The notes: generated by a model from the sequence alone, not told the origin. DNA of 64,000 bases from Neobacillus citreus (GCF_018343545.2 NZ_JAGYPE020000001.1:1-64000), one strand, 5' to 3'; counted from the first letter of the stretch, positions 34,059 to 43,786 are shown. Translations and numbers: made by a program.

Positions 34059-35149
34059 TGGATTCCCACCTTTTTTGCATGATTCACAACGCCAGTTATC
34101 ACAGACCACAATTCGTTTTTCTCTAATTTTAATAGTTCTTCCGTAATGACCTGTTCCCAATCGGATTCTGTCCCAAATTCCTCACGCCAAGACCAAAGTC
34201 TTCTTGTACTGTGATGCAGGGTATGTTCATATGTAAACCCAATAGCAGCCAATACTTGATGTGCGATCGTATTGACTTTTCCCGCTGCTTCATTTATTCG
34301 GATTTTTGCATAGGCTAACTCTTTTGAAAAAGGATTCGTGCCGAAAGCATCAACAGCATATTTGGCGGCAATTCCAGCACCGGCAGTTTCGCCCGCAAGC
34401 GCTGCCAAATGATGCTGTATTGCTTGGAAACGGTGAATAGGCCGTCCAAATTGGGAGCGCTCATTTGTATGGTTAATGGTTACATCAAGAACTCTTTCGA
34501 TAGCCCCCGCCATAAGCACGCTTCTTGTTAATGCCCCTGCATAATACAGCTTCTTTGTCAGTGCGCTGTAGTCGACAGATACGGTTTTACATTCCTCGAT
34601 GTAGACCTGATCAAAGATCACTTCATCCCGTGCTTCCCCAGCCATGTTTTTGCCAGGTTTAATTTCCGCTTTTTCAAGCGGTAAAACAAGAAGGACGGTT
34701 CCGTCGATTGATTCTCCTGGTACAAGCAGCTTTTCCGCATTCCTCGCCCATGGAACATATTTGGCTTTTCCGTTTATAATCCAGCCTTGACCGCTTTTTT
34801 GCAGCTGGAAAGGTTCCGAACTATTTTGTCCTGGGATCGTGACAATCCCCTCAATAATAGATTCTCCCAAATCGCTTAATAACCAATTGGCTATAAACGT
34901 TTCGGCAAGTGGAATGGGTGCAGAATATTTGCCCGCCATTTGCAAAATACTCAAGGCATCATCCAGGTCACCGCCGCTTCCCCCTAATTCCTCCGGCACT
35001 CCTACTCCAAGCATGCCGTAGGCCTCCAGGTTCTCCCATAATTCAGCTGCCCATTGACCTTTCTCAGCGTCATTAACCACTTCTTTGGTTGAATATTTTT
35101 CAAAAATCTTTGCTGCTGACTCCAAGATCATCTCTTTCATTTCACTCAT
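34055..35149 (-). CDS. Acyl-CoA dehydrogenase-like partner subunit
   Basis: A 364-residue acyl-CoA dehydrogenase homologue. It keeps the fold marker ERSQFGRPIHRFQAIQHHLA, but the TEP-x-GSD flavin loop is replaced (TIPGQNSSEPFQLQ) and the C-terminal catalytic Glu loop is absent (LHHSTRRLWSWREEFG). It overlaps the complete dehydrogenase gene by 4 bases. This arrangement is known from heteromeric alpha2-beta2 acyl-CoA dehydrogenases that act on bulky or branched acyl-CoAs, such as steroid side chains. I infer that it is the non-catalytic or half-site partner. Confidence 0.8.
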   Translation of the reverse strand: MSEMKEMILESAAKIFEKYSTKEVVNDAEKGQWAAELWENLEAYGMLGVGVPEELGGSGGDLDDALSILQMAGKYSAPIPLAETFIANWLLSDLGESIIEGIVTIPGQNSSEPFQLQKSGQGWIINGKAKYVPWARNAEKLLVPGESIDGTVLLVLPLEKAEIKPGKNMAGEARDEVIFDQVYIEECKTVSVDYSALTKKLYYAGALTRSVLMAGAIERVLDVTINHTNERSQFGRPIHRFQAIQHHLAALAGETAGAGIAAKYAVDAFGTNPFSKELAYAKIRINEAAGKVNTIAHQVLAAIGFTYEHTLHHSTRRLWSWREEFGTESDWEQVITEELLKLEKNELWSVITGVVNHAKKVGIQ

Positions 35150-36300
35150 TGGTTAATAACCCCCTTTGCCACAATTCCCCTTAGAATTTCCGTTGTCCCG
35201 CCGCGAAGTGTAAATCCTGGTGATTGCAGAATCGATTGTGCCAGGAACCTTTCTAATCTGTTTTCGGAATCGGTTGACGGAATGGCAGAAACTAGTAATC
35301 TCGTAATCTCAGGAATCTCCTGCTCAAATTGGGTTCCCATGTCTTTTACTAGAGAAGCAATAATATTAGAAGGCACACCTTCTTCCAACAATCGGGCAAT
35401 GCCAAGCGACATATTTCGAAGTGTCCACAGTCTAGAGATGAGTCTGCTAACTTTATTTAATCCCTTTGTGTCACCTTTTTCTATTAACACATTCGTTAGT
35501 TCATTTAGAAGAGGAAAGGTGCTCAAAATGCGCTCCGGACCACTTCTCTCATAGGCTAATTCCGCCATGCCCTGGGCCCAGCCATTTCCAAGTGTCCCAA
35601 CAACCATACCATCAGGAACAAACACATCTTCAAAAAAGACTTCATTAAAATGATGTTCCCCTGTCATCAGATGAATTGGGCGAATGGTTACTCCCGGAGC
35701 ATTTAAATCGACTATCAATTGGCTCATCCCGGCATGGCGGTTGTTAGGGTCCATTGGAGTTGTCCGGCATAAGACGATAGAGTAATGGGCATGATGAGCA
35801 CCGCTTGTCCAAATCTTGCTGCCATTTAAGATCCAGCCTTTATCAACCTTAACGGCCCGTGCCTGAAGTGCAGCCAAATCGGAGCCTGCATTAGGCTCGC
35901 TAAGGCCAATCGCAAAATAACATTCTCCCTTTGCTATTCTTGGCAGGAAAAATTGTTTCTGTTCTCCTGTCCCATACTTCAGTAAAAGCGGACCAGTCTG
36001 ACGGTCGGCAATCCAATGTCCTGAAACTGGGGCGCCTGCTGCCAGCATTTCTTCAGTAACTACATATCTCTCGACTGACGAACGTTCCCCGCCGCCATAT
36101 TTTTTCGGCCAAGTCATGCCAATCCAGCCGCGTGCTCCCATTTTCCGTGAAAAATCCTCCGAGAATCCGCTAAGCCAGCAATCGCATTTTGTTTCGATTA
36201 AACCGTTTTCAATTTCTTCTTTTAAAAACTGCCTAATTTCTCTTCTTAGCTCTTCCGTTTCTTTCGGAAGCTTTACCACAGGAATTTCCAGCGTTTTCAT
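35146..36300 (-). CDS. Acyl-CoA dehydrogenase, catalytic partner
   Basis: A 384-residue FAD enzyme with all core motifs: FAIGLSEPNAGSDLAALQAR, GSKIWTSGAHHAHY, the base region YERSGPERILS and GGTTEILRGIVAKGV near the end. It makes a 2,3-enoyl-CoA. The ATG at 36300 follows GAGGG; a GTG three codons upstream is less likely. It is first in the operon with its partner subunit and a hydratase, transcribed from the promoter at 36358-36387. Confidence 0.9.
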   Translation of the reverse strand: MKTLEIPVVKLPKETEELRREIRQFLKEEIENGLIETKCDCWLSGFSEDFSRKMGARGWIGMTWPKKYGGGERSSVERYVVTEEMLAAGAPVSGHWIADRQTGPLLLKYGTGEQKQFFLPRIAKGECYFAIGLSEPNAGSDLAALQARAVKVDKGWILNGSKIWTSGAHHAHYSIVLCRTTPMDPNNRHAGMSQLIVDLNAPGVTIRPIHLMTGEHHFNEVFFEDVFVPDGMVVGTLGNGWAQGMAELAYERSGPERILSTFPLLNELTNVLIEKGDTKGLNKVSRLISRLWTLRNMSLGIARLLEEGVPSNIIASLVKDMGTQFEQEIPEITRLLVSAIPSTDSENRLERFLAQSILQSPGFTLRGGTTEILRGIVAKGVINQ

Positions 36301-36357
36301 TTGTTTCACCCTCTTTTCTGCAATTAACGCTTATGTAACTCTATTACTACCAAATAA

Positions 36358-36387
36358 ATTATATAATAATTTTGACTTTATGGTCAA
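36358..36387 (-). promoter_or_regulatory. Sigma-A promoter of the dehydrogenase pair
   Basis: Minus strand TTGACC (36382-36387), 18-base spacer, TATAAT (36358-36363). A TTGAC/GTCAA inverted repeat (36372-36387) covers the -35. Confidence 0.6.
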
Positions 36388-36431
36388 TTTTAAATTATCT
36401 GAAAAGTTATCCTTTATTCATTATTCTAAGA

Positions 36432-36471
36432 AAATAAAAAAGACAAAAGCCCTATTATCGTAGCCTTTGTC
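36432..36471 (-). terminator. Terminator of the aldehyde dehydrogenase gene
   Basis: Imperfect stem with GACAAA/TTTGTC at the base (36442-36447 and 36466-36471), followed by TTTTTTATTTTC on the minus strand, about 30 bases after the stop codon. Confidence 0.7.
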
Positions 36472-36501
36472 CTTTAAACATTTAAATAAAATTATCCAAA
36501 A

Positions 36502-37932
36502 TTATTTTTTCTTAATCATAATGGTTTTTGTGTTGGTATATTCTTTTAATCCTTCGATTGAATTTTCAACACCGATTCCTGATTGTTTATGGCCTCCAAA
36601 AGGAACGTTCGGTAAAAGGATATGTGCTTCGTTAATCCAGACCGTCCCCGTTTCCAACCTTTCGGCAATGGAACGTGCCAGGTTAAGGTCTTTGCCCCAT
36701 ACAGAACCGGCTAATCCATAATCAGTATTATTTGCCTTCGTGATGACCTCATCATAATTGCTATATTTAATGACAGGCAGCACCGGGCCAAAGGCTTCTT
36801 CTGTTACCACCCTCGCATCTTCGGGAGGATTATCGACAATCGTAATAGGAATAAAGTAGCCTGGTTTGTCCTCAACGATTCCTCCGCAGACAATATTCGT
36901 ACCTGTGCTTTTTGCATCTTCTATCAAAGCTTTAACCTTTTCATATTGCATCTTATTTTGGACTGGGCCAATTAAGGTGGCAGGGTTCATCCCATCGCCG
37001 ATTGGAATGGTTTTGGCATACTGGATTAATTCGGCTAAAAACTCATCATAGATTTTTTGATGAACATACAGCCTTTTTGAGGCAACACAAATTTGTGCTG
37101 TATTGGAAAAAGCCGCCCAAAATAATTTTGGAACAACTTCTTTTACATCTGCATCTTCTAGGACAATGGCAGCATCATTGCCTCCTAACTCGAGCGTAAC
37201 GCGTTTTAAATTAACACTTGCACTTTGCAGTACCTTTTTCCCAGTAGCAGTTGACCCGGTAAAACTTATTTTATTTATGTCAGGGTGCTCTGTCATCCAT
37301 TGCCCAAGTTCATTTTCACCTGTTATCACGTTAAATACGCCTGCCGGAAAAATATCTCTTGCGATTTCACCTATCCGTAAAGTAGTTAATGGAGTATAGG
37401 GCGAAGGCTTCACAACAATGGTGTTACCCGCTAGCAATGCCGGGGCAATTTTCCACATCGCCAAGAGGACAGGGAAATTCCATGGAACAATTAATCCTGC
37501 CACCCCAAGCGGCGTGTAATATTTCTCGATTGTATGACTATCATTTTCCTCAATAATTTCACGGGGCAGACGATTTTTAGCGATTACTTTGCACCAATGA
37601 CAGGCTGAATCAATTTCCATATAGGATCCAAATCCACCATTAATCGGTCTTCCCATTTCCGCAGTAAAAAGGTTTGCCAGTTCATCCCGATGCTGCTGGA
37701 TCGCATCAGAAAACGTCTCCAATTTGGCTGTCCGCTCCGCAATTGATAACGCAGACCATGTACTAAAGGCTGCTCTTGCAGCCTTAACAGCTTCGTTTAA
37801 GTCGTTCCTGCTGGCTTTTGGCGCCTGAGCAATTACGGTTTCATTTGCTGGATTAATTACAGGTACCGTTTGTTCTGTTAATACCGGTTTGCCATTAATG
37901 GTCATACAAAATTCCCTTGTTATAGTATTCAT
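36502..37932 (-). CDS. Aldehyde dehydrogenase, NAD(P)-dependent
   Basis: A 476-residue aldehyde dehydrogenase. Visible motifs: VPWNFPVLLAMWKIAPAL, FTGSTATGKKV, the general base in VTLELGGNDA, the catalytic Cys in NTAQICVASKRLYV, and EEAFGPVLPV. It oxidises an aldehyde to the acid. The ATG at 37932 follows GGAGGG. It lies 96 bases after an SDR gene and may be read from the same transcript. The natural substrate cannot be told; the context suggests fatty or branched aldehydes. Confidence 0.92.
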   Translation of the reverse strand: MNTITREFCMTINGKPVLTEQTVPVINPANETVIAQAPKASRNDLNEAVKAARAAFSTWSALSIAERTAKLETFSDAIQQHRDELANLFTAEMGRPINGGFGSYMEIDSACHWCKVIAKNRLPREIIEENDSHTIEKYYTPLGVAGLIVPWNFPVLLAMWKIAPALLAGNTIVVKPSPYTPLTTLRIGEIARDIFPAGVFNVITGENELGQWMTEHPDINKISFTGSTATGKKVLQSASVNLKRVTLELGGNDAAIVLEDADVKEVVPKLFWAAFSNTAQICVASKRLYVHQKIYDEFLAELIQYAKTIPIGDGMNPATLIGPVQNKMQYEKVKALIEDAKSTGTNIVCGGIVEDKPGYFIPITIVDNPPEDARVVTEEAFGPVLPVIKYSNYDEVITKANNTDYGLAGSVWGKDLNLARSIAERLETGTVWINEAHILLPNVPFGGHKQSGIGVENSIEGLKEYTNTKTIMIKKK

Positions 37933-38028
37933 TTCTCATCCCTCCGCATTTATAGATAGGCCCTTTCTAATCTATTCACTGTCCTCTATTTCTACTACTT
38001 TTTTTGGATGAGTCCCCTTCAACTTTCG

Positions 38029-38793
38029 TTATTTTCTGTATCCCCCGTCCACGGTTAAGAGTGATCCAGTCGTGAAACTAGCAGCATCTGAGGCAAAATA
38101 TAAAGCTGTGCCGATAATCTCTTCTGGTTCTCCAGGCCGACCGAGAGCTGAGTTTTCCCCAAACCGTTTCATCGCCTCCTCCATATTCCACGCTTTAGCT
38201 ATATCGGTTAAAAAGGGGCCTGCGATGATGCAATTGACGCGCACCTTAGGAGCAAAAGTATCCGCTAAAGCAAGAGTAAGTGCATTTAACCCAGCTTTAG
38301 CAGCAGCATAGGGCACTTCATTCTTTGTCGGCCGGATTGCTGCGATGCTGCTTATATTAATGATGGCTCCGCCGCTTCCTTTTGCCATACGATCTCCTAC
38401 CAATGCTGAGAGACGAAAAGGCCCTTTTAAATTTAATGCTAAAACGCTGTCCCACATAGATTCGCTAACATCAACTATGGAATCGTAAAGCGGGGACATA
38501 CCGGCGTTGTTCACTAAAATATCTACCTTGCCAAAATGATTATAAGCGGCTTCTACCAAGTCATTTACCTGATTCCACCTCCCAATATGACAAGCATATG
38601 GGAGTGCACGGCGGCCAAGCGCTTCCACCTCTGCAGCAACCTTTTCACAAGCATCAAGTTTGCGGCTTGCAATCACAATATCCGCTCCTGCTTGGGCAAA
38701 AGCGATTGCCATTTCTCGTCCAAGACCTCGGCTACCTCCTGTTATTAGAGCAACCTTACCAGTAAGAGAGAAAAGCTCTTCCACTGTTTTCAT
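38029..38793 (-). CDS. SDR family oxidoreductase
   Basis: A 254-residue short-chain dehydrogenase. The cofactor loop TGGSRGLGREMA, NNAGMSPLYDS, the catalytic Ser in INISSIAAIRP and YAAAKAG are all present. The C-terminal SFTTGSLLTVDGGYRK ending is typical of the FabG/classical group. It overlaps the preceding acyl-CoA synthetase gene by 4 bases, so it probably acts on a related acyl substrate, for example as a 3-hydroxyacyl or 2-keto reductase. Confidence 0.9.
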   Translation of the reverse strand: MKTVEELFSLTGKVALITGGSRGLGREMAIAFAQAGADIVIASRKLDACEKVAAEVEALGRRALPYACHIGRWNQVNDLVEAAYNHFGKVDILVNNAGMSPLYDSIVDVSESMWDSVLALNLKGPFRLSALVGDRMAKGSGGAIINISSIAAIRPTKNEVPYAAAKAGLNALTLALADTFAPKVRVNCIIAGPFLTDIAKAWNMEEAMKRFGENSALGRPGEPEEIIGTALYFASDAASFTTGSLLTVDGGYRK

Positions 38794-40403
38794 TCCTTTC
38801 TGCCTCCTAAGGCAGCACTTTCTTTTTCCTGTTCAATCAATTTAGTCCTTAGAATCTTTCCAACTGCTGTTTTCGGAAGTTCGTCGCGAAACTCTATCAG
38901 TCTGGGAACTTTGTATCTTGCTAGATTTTGGTTGCACCAATCTTCCACTTCTTTTTCGGTCAAGGCAGCATTTTCCTTTAGGACGATAGCTGCTTTGACC
39001 GTTTCACCACGATACGGGTCAGGAACGCCATACACGCAAACTTCCCTTACAGCCGGAAGCTGATATAGTACCTCCTCAATTTCAAGCGGATAGATATTGT
39101 AGCCGCCGGCAATAATCATATCCTTCTTTCGTCCCACTATATAAAAATATCCATCCTCATCCATAACGGCCAAATCACCCGTAAAAAGCCAGCCATCCCT
39201 CAAAGCATGCGCGGTTTCTTCTTCATTTTTCCAATATCCCTTCATGACTTGTGGACCTTTTACGATAAGTTCACCAGTTTCACCCACAGGCAATTCAATT
39301 GTTCCGGTAGCGATATCAACAATCCGGCAATCCGTGCTTGGGATTGGTATGCCGATACTGCCGGGCTTTCGTACCCCTTCGCTCGGATTTTTCGTCACCA
39401 TCGTAGTCGCTTCTGATAATCCATAGGCTTCAATAATCGGAGCACCCGTTTTTTCCTCAAAACGATTCATGATTTCCACAGATAATGGTGCCGATCCGCT
39501 GCTGCATATTTTAATAGAATTAAGATCTTCGGAAGTCAAATGTGGGTGGTTTAACAAGGCAATATACATAGTAGGCGAACCGCTAAAGGTGGTCGGCTTA
39601 AAATTTCTGATTGTCTCTACAAGCAAATTTAATTCAAATCTGCTGATCGTATTAAATGTTCCGCCCCTAAAGATAGTGGTAACCATTGTCGTCAAACCCA
39701 TAGCGTGAAACATTGGGGCGATACCGATTATTCGTTCCCATGAACCTTCACTTGCTTCTCCGACACTTGATTCCTTGTTCTGATAAAGATTACTAATGAG
39801 ATTGTAGTGTGAGATCATTACACCCTTCGCCCTGCCGGTTGTTCCCCCTGTATACTGCAAGATAGCTATATCATTTTCGACATCGATATTAACTTCTGGA
39901 GACGGGTTTGTTCCTTTTTCAATCCAGGCATTAAGGCTGTCTTTAACGTCCTTTTCACCCTCTGCGATAAGGACTGTTAATTTGTCTTTATAGCCGATTT
40001 GCTCGAGTTTTGGAACTTGGATGCGATTCGTGATAAACCAAACTGCCTCGGAATCTTTTAAAATATATTCCAGTTCTCTGGGTGTATACATAGGATTGAC
40101 TTGAACAACGGTGCCGCCCAAGCGTTGCACCGCAAAAAAGGAGATTATGTACTCTAGACAATTGGGAAGCATAATCGCTAACTTATCTCCTTTTTTAAAA
40201 CCACTATCATATAAGGCAGAAGCTAAACGGTCTACATCTGAGTTAAGTTGATAGTAGGTTTTCGCCTTTTGATTATCAATTACGGCAGTTTTTTCTGGAT
40301 GGAGGCTGGATGTATTTTTGAGCAAATCGTCGATGGAAACAGCGGGAGGGGTAATTTCGTATGGAACTTGTTCTGGATAAGAGAAAAACCAAGGTTTGTT
40401 CAA
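38790..40403 (-). CDS. Acyl-CoA synthetase (AMP-forming)
   Basis: A 537-residue ANL-family ligase. Motifs: LQYTGGTTGRAKGVMISH, EAYGLSEATTM, TGDLAVMDEDGYFYIVGRKK and the catalytic Lys in KTAVGKILR. The start is TTG at 40403, eight bases after GGAG; an ATG eight codons upstream would overlap the phosphatase gene and lacks a ribosome site. It forms a unit with the upstream phosphatase-like gene (11-base gap) and the downstream SDR. Confidence 0.9.
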   Translation of the reverse strand: MNKPWFFSYPEQVPYEITPPAVSIDDLLKNTSSLHPEKTAVIDNQKAKTYYQLNSDVDRLASALYDSGFKKGDKLAIMLPNCLEYIISFFAVQRLGGTVVQVNPMYTPRELEYILKDSEAVWFITNRIQVPKLEQIGYKDKLTVLIAEGEKDVKDSLNAWIEKGTNPSPEVNIDVENDIAILQYTGGTTGRAKGVMISHYNLISNLYQNKESSVGEASEGSWERIIGIAPMFHAMGLTTMVTTIFRGGTFNTISRFELNLLVETIRNFKPTTFSGSPTMYIALLNHPHLTSEDLNSIKICSSGSAPLSVEIMNRFEEKTGAPIIEAYGLSEATTMVTKNPSEGVRKPGSIGIPIPSTDCRIVDIATGTIELPVGETGELIVKGPQVMKGYWKNEEETAHALRDGWLFTGDLAVMDEDGYFYIVGRKKDMIIAGGYNIYPLEIEEVLYQLPAVREVCVYGVPDPYRGETVKAAIVLKENAALTEKEVEDWCNQNLARYKVPRLIEFRDELPKTAVGKILRTKLIEQEKESAALGGRKE

Positions 40404-40414
40404 AACATTCACTC

Positions 40415-41203
40415 CTATTCTAAACAATAATTTTTAATGTTTTCCCTAACCTCTTCGGATATCCCGAATTCCTCTGCAATATACGTGTCAAAATCACCAT
40501 AATTCCTTAATATCGCGTTATAGGCAGCATGAAGATAGTCTTCTCTTAGTGGAAAAGCATTTATTAATTGTTTATATTCTTCTGGAGTAAAATATTGTGA
40601 TGCTTTTTTAAAAATGGTTTGATGACGTTCGGCTAAGGTTAGATTTGAAAGTAAGTAATCTTCTAATACAGTTTCATAGGGTACACCCATTGTCATCAAT
40701 ATTAACATGGCACCTACACCCGTTCGGTCACGTCCGCCGGTACAGTGGTGGACGAGCGGCAAGTTTTCTTCCGGGCTTTTTAATAGCATCATCAATCTTT
40801 TGTAAGAAGGATTCTGTATTGGCATCTCAGTGTAAATCTTTATAAATCTTTCAACTGTGAATTGACGGTAATAGTCCGCATTAAATCCGTCGTCTTTCAC
40901 AAACATATTTGTGGCAATATTTTCTTCGCTAATCGCAGAAACCCGCTCAAGTATTGCAGACCCTAGAGGCGGATCAGGCTTCCGTTCCGCCTCTTTTTGT
41001 CTGCGATAATCAAACACTCGTTTTAATTGAAGGGTTTCTAATAAACTTACATCTTCGTCAGTTAATCCGGTTAATTCTGCTGCTCGAAAGAAGAGCCCTT
41101 TTTTTACTTTTCTGCCATCCTTTGTTGCCAGTCCGCCCATATCGCGGAAATTAACTGCTCCACTCAGTGGCAGTAGGCACTCCGGCATTATATTTTTCTT
41201 CAT
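40415..41203 (-). CDS. Tyrosine-protein phosphatase-like protein
   Basis: A 262-residue protein of the Y_phosphatase3 (PTP-fold) family. The signature HCTGGRDRTGVGAMLILM has the nucleophilic Cys and Arg of the C(x)5R loop, preceded by NFRDMGGLATKDGRKVKKGL, typical of this family. Members dephosphorylate protein tyrosine or phosphoinositides. The ATG at 41203 follows AGGTGG. It heads a unit with an acyl-CoA synthetase and an SDR; why a phosphatase sits there is unclear. Confidence 0.85.
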   Translation of the reverse strand: MKKNIMPECLLPLSGAVNFRDMGGLATKDGRKVKKGLFFRAAELTGLTDEDVSLLETLQLKRVFDYRRQKEAERKPDPPLGSAILERVSAISEENIATNMFVKDDGFNADYYRQFTVERFIKIYTEMPIQNPSYKRLMMLLKSPEENLPLVHHCTGGRDRTGVGAMLILMTMGVPYETVLEDYLLSNLTLAERHQTIFKKASQYFTPEEYKQLINAFPLREDYLHAAYNAILRNYGDFDTYIAEEFGISEEVRENIKNYCLE

Positions 41204-41248
41204 TCGTACCACCTATCAAATTTTATTTAAGAATTTTAATTTCATAAG

Positions 41249-42511
41249 TTATTTTTTGGGTAAGGAAATTTTTCCTGTTTCAGGATCAAACTCAATGGAA
41301 TCGGAAATTTGTTGAATTTTTCCATTCTCTGCTTTGGTCATGTACATTTTCGTAATTCCATAATGGTTCTTATCGGAGAACGATACCCCAGCATACATAG
41401 AGCCATCCCAATTATCGAATGAATTGAAGGATTTTAGGAAATTATCCCAGGTAAGGTTATCGCCAGTTCTTTTTAATGCTTCAACGAATACTTGCCCAGC
41501 CGACCAGCCGCTTTCTACAAAATTAGTTGCCTGCTCATTTGGATACGATTTCTTAAATCTTTCTTTGAAAAGTTTAATTTTTTCATTATTTTCATCATCC
41601 AAACTAATCAGAATCCCACCGCTGTAGGTTCCTTCCCAAACGTCGCCACCGGCTAATTGGAATGCATGGGTATCCCCTCCAGCAATGGAGGAAACAATGT
41701 AATTAGCCTTATCTAGACCGATTTTATACATTGCCTTTTTCAAATTGACGACAGGACTCATCACCCCAAAATTAAAAATGGTATCTGGTTTGGCTTGTTG
41801 AAGTTTTTGAGCCTGGGCACTGAATTCCGTGTCGGCGGGAAGATAGGTCACTTCGGCGACAAGTTCGACACCAGGATATGTTTTAATCATTTCTTTTATC
41901 TTGTTATAAGGTGCTTTTCCAAAGTCATCATTTTGATAGGCGATAGCAATTTTCTTTGCACCCAGCTCGTTGACTGCATAATTTAACATAATTTGAGCTT
42001 CCACTTCATAGTTCATCATGGTTGCCCCCATCCAATTCTTTACTGGGGGATCGACAAATCCCTTTAATCCAGTCCCTGGTAAAATGACTGGAACTCCTTT
42101 ATTTATATAGTAGTCTTTTGCTGCAAGATTAGCGGCAGATCCCTGATTTCCAATGACGGCAAATACTTTATCTTCCTCGACAAGTTTCTTGGCATTCTGT
42201 GAAGCTTTTGTTGGCTGATATTGATCATCATAAGCAATTAACTTTATTTTCCGGCCATTTACCCCGCCTTTTTCATTGATATACTGAAAATAGGTATCCA
42301 TACCCTTTCGGAACGTATCATAGACAGCTACAGGTCCCGTTTGCGGAGCTGAATGTCCAACCAGGATTTCGTTCTTTGTAACCCCTTGAGCTAGTTCATT
42401 GCTATCTTTTCCAACAGTTGCATTGTTTGAACTTGTTTTCTCCCCGCTGCAAGCTGCTAATAGAAACACCATCATAAAAGCGGTGAATACAGTAAAGCCT
42501 TTTTTGACCAT
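41249..42511 (-). CDS. LIV-type ABC transporter substrate-binding lipoprotein
   Basis: A 420-residue lipoprotein. A signal peptide ends in the lipobox LLAAC with Cys21, then a type I periplasmic-binding fold (ILVGHSAPQTGPVAVYDTF, GGVNGRKIKLIAYDDQYQPT). It is a paralogue of the plus-strand protein at 48493-49755. It is placed last in the liv operon, after the thioesterase, and should deliver a small carboxylic or amino acid to the LivHMGF complex. The preceding acyl-CoA synthetase suggests a carboxylate. Confidence 0.92.
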   Translation of the reverse strand: MVKKGFTVFTAFMMVFLLAACSGEKTSSNNATVGKDSNELAQGVTKNEILVGHSAPQTGPVAVYDTFRKGMDTYFQYINEKGGVNGRKIKLIAYDDQYQPTKASQNAKKLVEEDKVFAVIGNQGSAANLAAKDYYINKGVPVILPGTGLKGFVDPPVKNWMGATMMNYEVEAQIMLNYAVNELGAKKIAIAYQNDDFGKAPYNKIKEMIKTYPGVELVAEVTYLPADTEFSAQAQKLQQAKPDTIFNFGVMSPVVNLKKAMYKIGLDKANYIVSSIAGGDTHAFQLAGGDVWEGTYSGGILISLDDENNEKIKLFKERFKKSYPNEQATNFVESGWSAGQVFVEALKRTGDNLTWDNFLKSFNSFDNWDGSMYAGVSFSDKNHYGITKMYMTKAENGKIQQISDSIEFDPETGKISLPKK

Positions 42512-42628
42512 TAAAATTCCTCCTTAATTGGGAAATCGCACATAACAAAACTAATAATATGCATGTCAAGAAGCCTTACGTTTTTAACCTTCACTTGCAT
42601 AGCAATGAGCTGTTCAAACTAATTTTTA

Positions 42629-43033
42629 TTATGATCTGGCACACTTGAAGTGACGGGCAATCTCATGGATCACTGGTACACCTTTTCTTGTAGCCGTATT
42701 AAACATCACAAATGTTTTCGTTGATTCGGTAATTAGAATATCGTCTTGATTATAAATCTCTTGTTTTACGGTAAAACTTTTGTTACCCACATTCATTAAA
42801 GTTGTCGTAACACTCAGAGTATCTCCCAATCTAGCTTCCTTATGGTAGGAGACATCGAATTTGAGGACAACCGTACCAAGATCTTGTTTCCTTAACTCCT
42901 TAAAATTTACTCCAGCCTGTTTGTACCATTCTCCGACCCCTTTTTCTAAAAAAAGAATATATTTCAGGTAATTGACATGGCCAAGCTGGTCGATGTCCTC
43001 TGGTGAGACGACAATTTTTGTAGTAGTCTGCAT
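42629..43033 (-). CDS. Acyl-CoA thioesterase, 4HBT hotdog family
   Basis: A 134-residue hotdog-fold protein. The N-terminal DIDQLGHVNYLKYILFLEKG holds the catalytic-site Asp of the 4-hydroxybenzoyl-CoA thioesterase family. It hydrolyses acyl-CoA, perhaps to release CoA when the pathway backs up. The ATG at 43033 follows AGAGAGGG; an upstream frame to 43063 has no ribosome site. It is located between livF and the binding-protein gene in the liv operon. Confidence 0.85.
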   Translation of the reverse strand: MQTTTKIVVSPEDIDQLGHVNYLKYILFLEKGVGEWYKQAGVNFKELRKQDLGTVVLKFDVSYHKEARLGDTLSVTTTLMNVGNKSFTVKQEIYNQDDILITESTKTFVMFNTATRKGVPVIHEIARHFKCARS

Positions 43034-43084
43034 TCGTTTCCCTCTCTTCATCACATTCCGCATCTATGGATGCTCCCAATTATT

Positions 43085-43786
43085 TTACCCGCCAAGATAA
43101 AGTCGGCGGACTTCATCATTATTTCTTAAATCCTTGGAATGTCCTTCCAAAGCAATATGTCCGTTTTCCAATACATACGCATAATCAGAAATCCCAAGTG
43201 CCATGTTGGCATTTTGTTCCACCAGCAAAATGGAAGTGCCATCTTTGTTGATTTTTTTGATGATTTCAAAAATTTCCTTCACAAGAATAGGGGCAATTCC
43301 CAGGGATGGTTCATCTAATAAAAGAATCTTCGGCTTCCCCATTAACGACCTTCCTATGGCAAGCATTTGCTGTTCTCCGCCGCTCAGTGTTCCCGCTTTT
43401 TGTTTGACCCTTTCTTTTAACCTTGGAAAATATAAAAATACCTTTTCTAAATCCTCTTTAACATTTTTATCTTTGCGGCTATAGGCGCCAATTTTTAAAT
43501 TTTCCTCCACTGTTAATAATGGAAAAACCCTTCTGTTTTCCGGGCAATGAATAATTCCTTTCTTGACAACCTTGCTCGGGCTGTCTTTCAACATGGATTG
43601 ACCATCCATTTCATAGGAGCCTTTTTTTGGCTGAATGAGTCTTGAAATCATCTTTAGTGTTGTTGATTTACCAGCGCCATTTCCGCCTAGCAAAGATACA
43701 ATCTTTCCATCCTCCACCGTCATGTTCAGTCCTCTTAATGCATGGACATGGCCATAATAGACATGCACATCAGACAATTTGAGCAT
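43085..43786 (-). CDS. livF: LIV-type ABC transporter ATPase LivF
   Basis: A 233-residue ABC ATPase. Walker A GGNGAGKST, signature LSGGEQQMLAIGRSLM and Walker B ILLLDEPSLG are all present, followed by the H-loop region. It is the LivF member of the branched-chain amino-acid-type importer family. Its start overlaps the end of livG by 17 bases. In this family the cargo is often an amino acid, but amides, short carboxylates and aromatics are also carried. Confidence 0.9.
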   Translation of the reverse strand: MLKLSDVHVYYGHVHALRGLNMTVEDGKIVSLLGGNGAGKSTTLKMISRLIQPKKGSYEMDGQSMLKDSPSKVVKKGIIHCPENRRVFPLLTVEENLKIGAYSRKDKNVKEDLEKVFLYFPRLKERVKQKAGTLSGGEQQMLAIGRSLMGKPKILLLDEPSLGIAPILVKEIFEIIKKINKDGTSILLVEQNANMALGISDYAYVLENGHIALEGHSKDLRNNDEVRRLYLGG

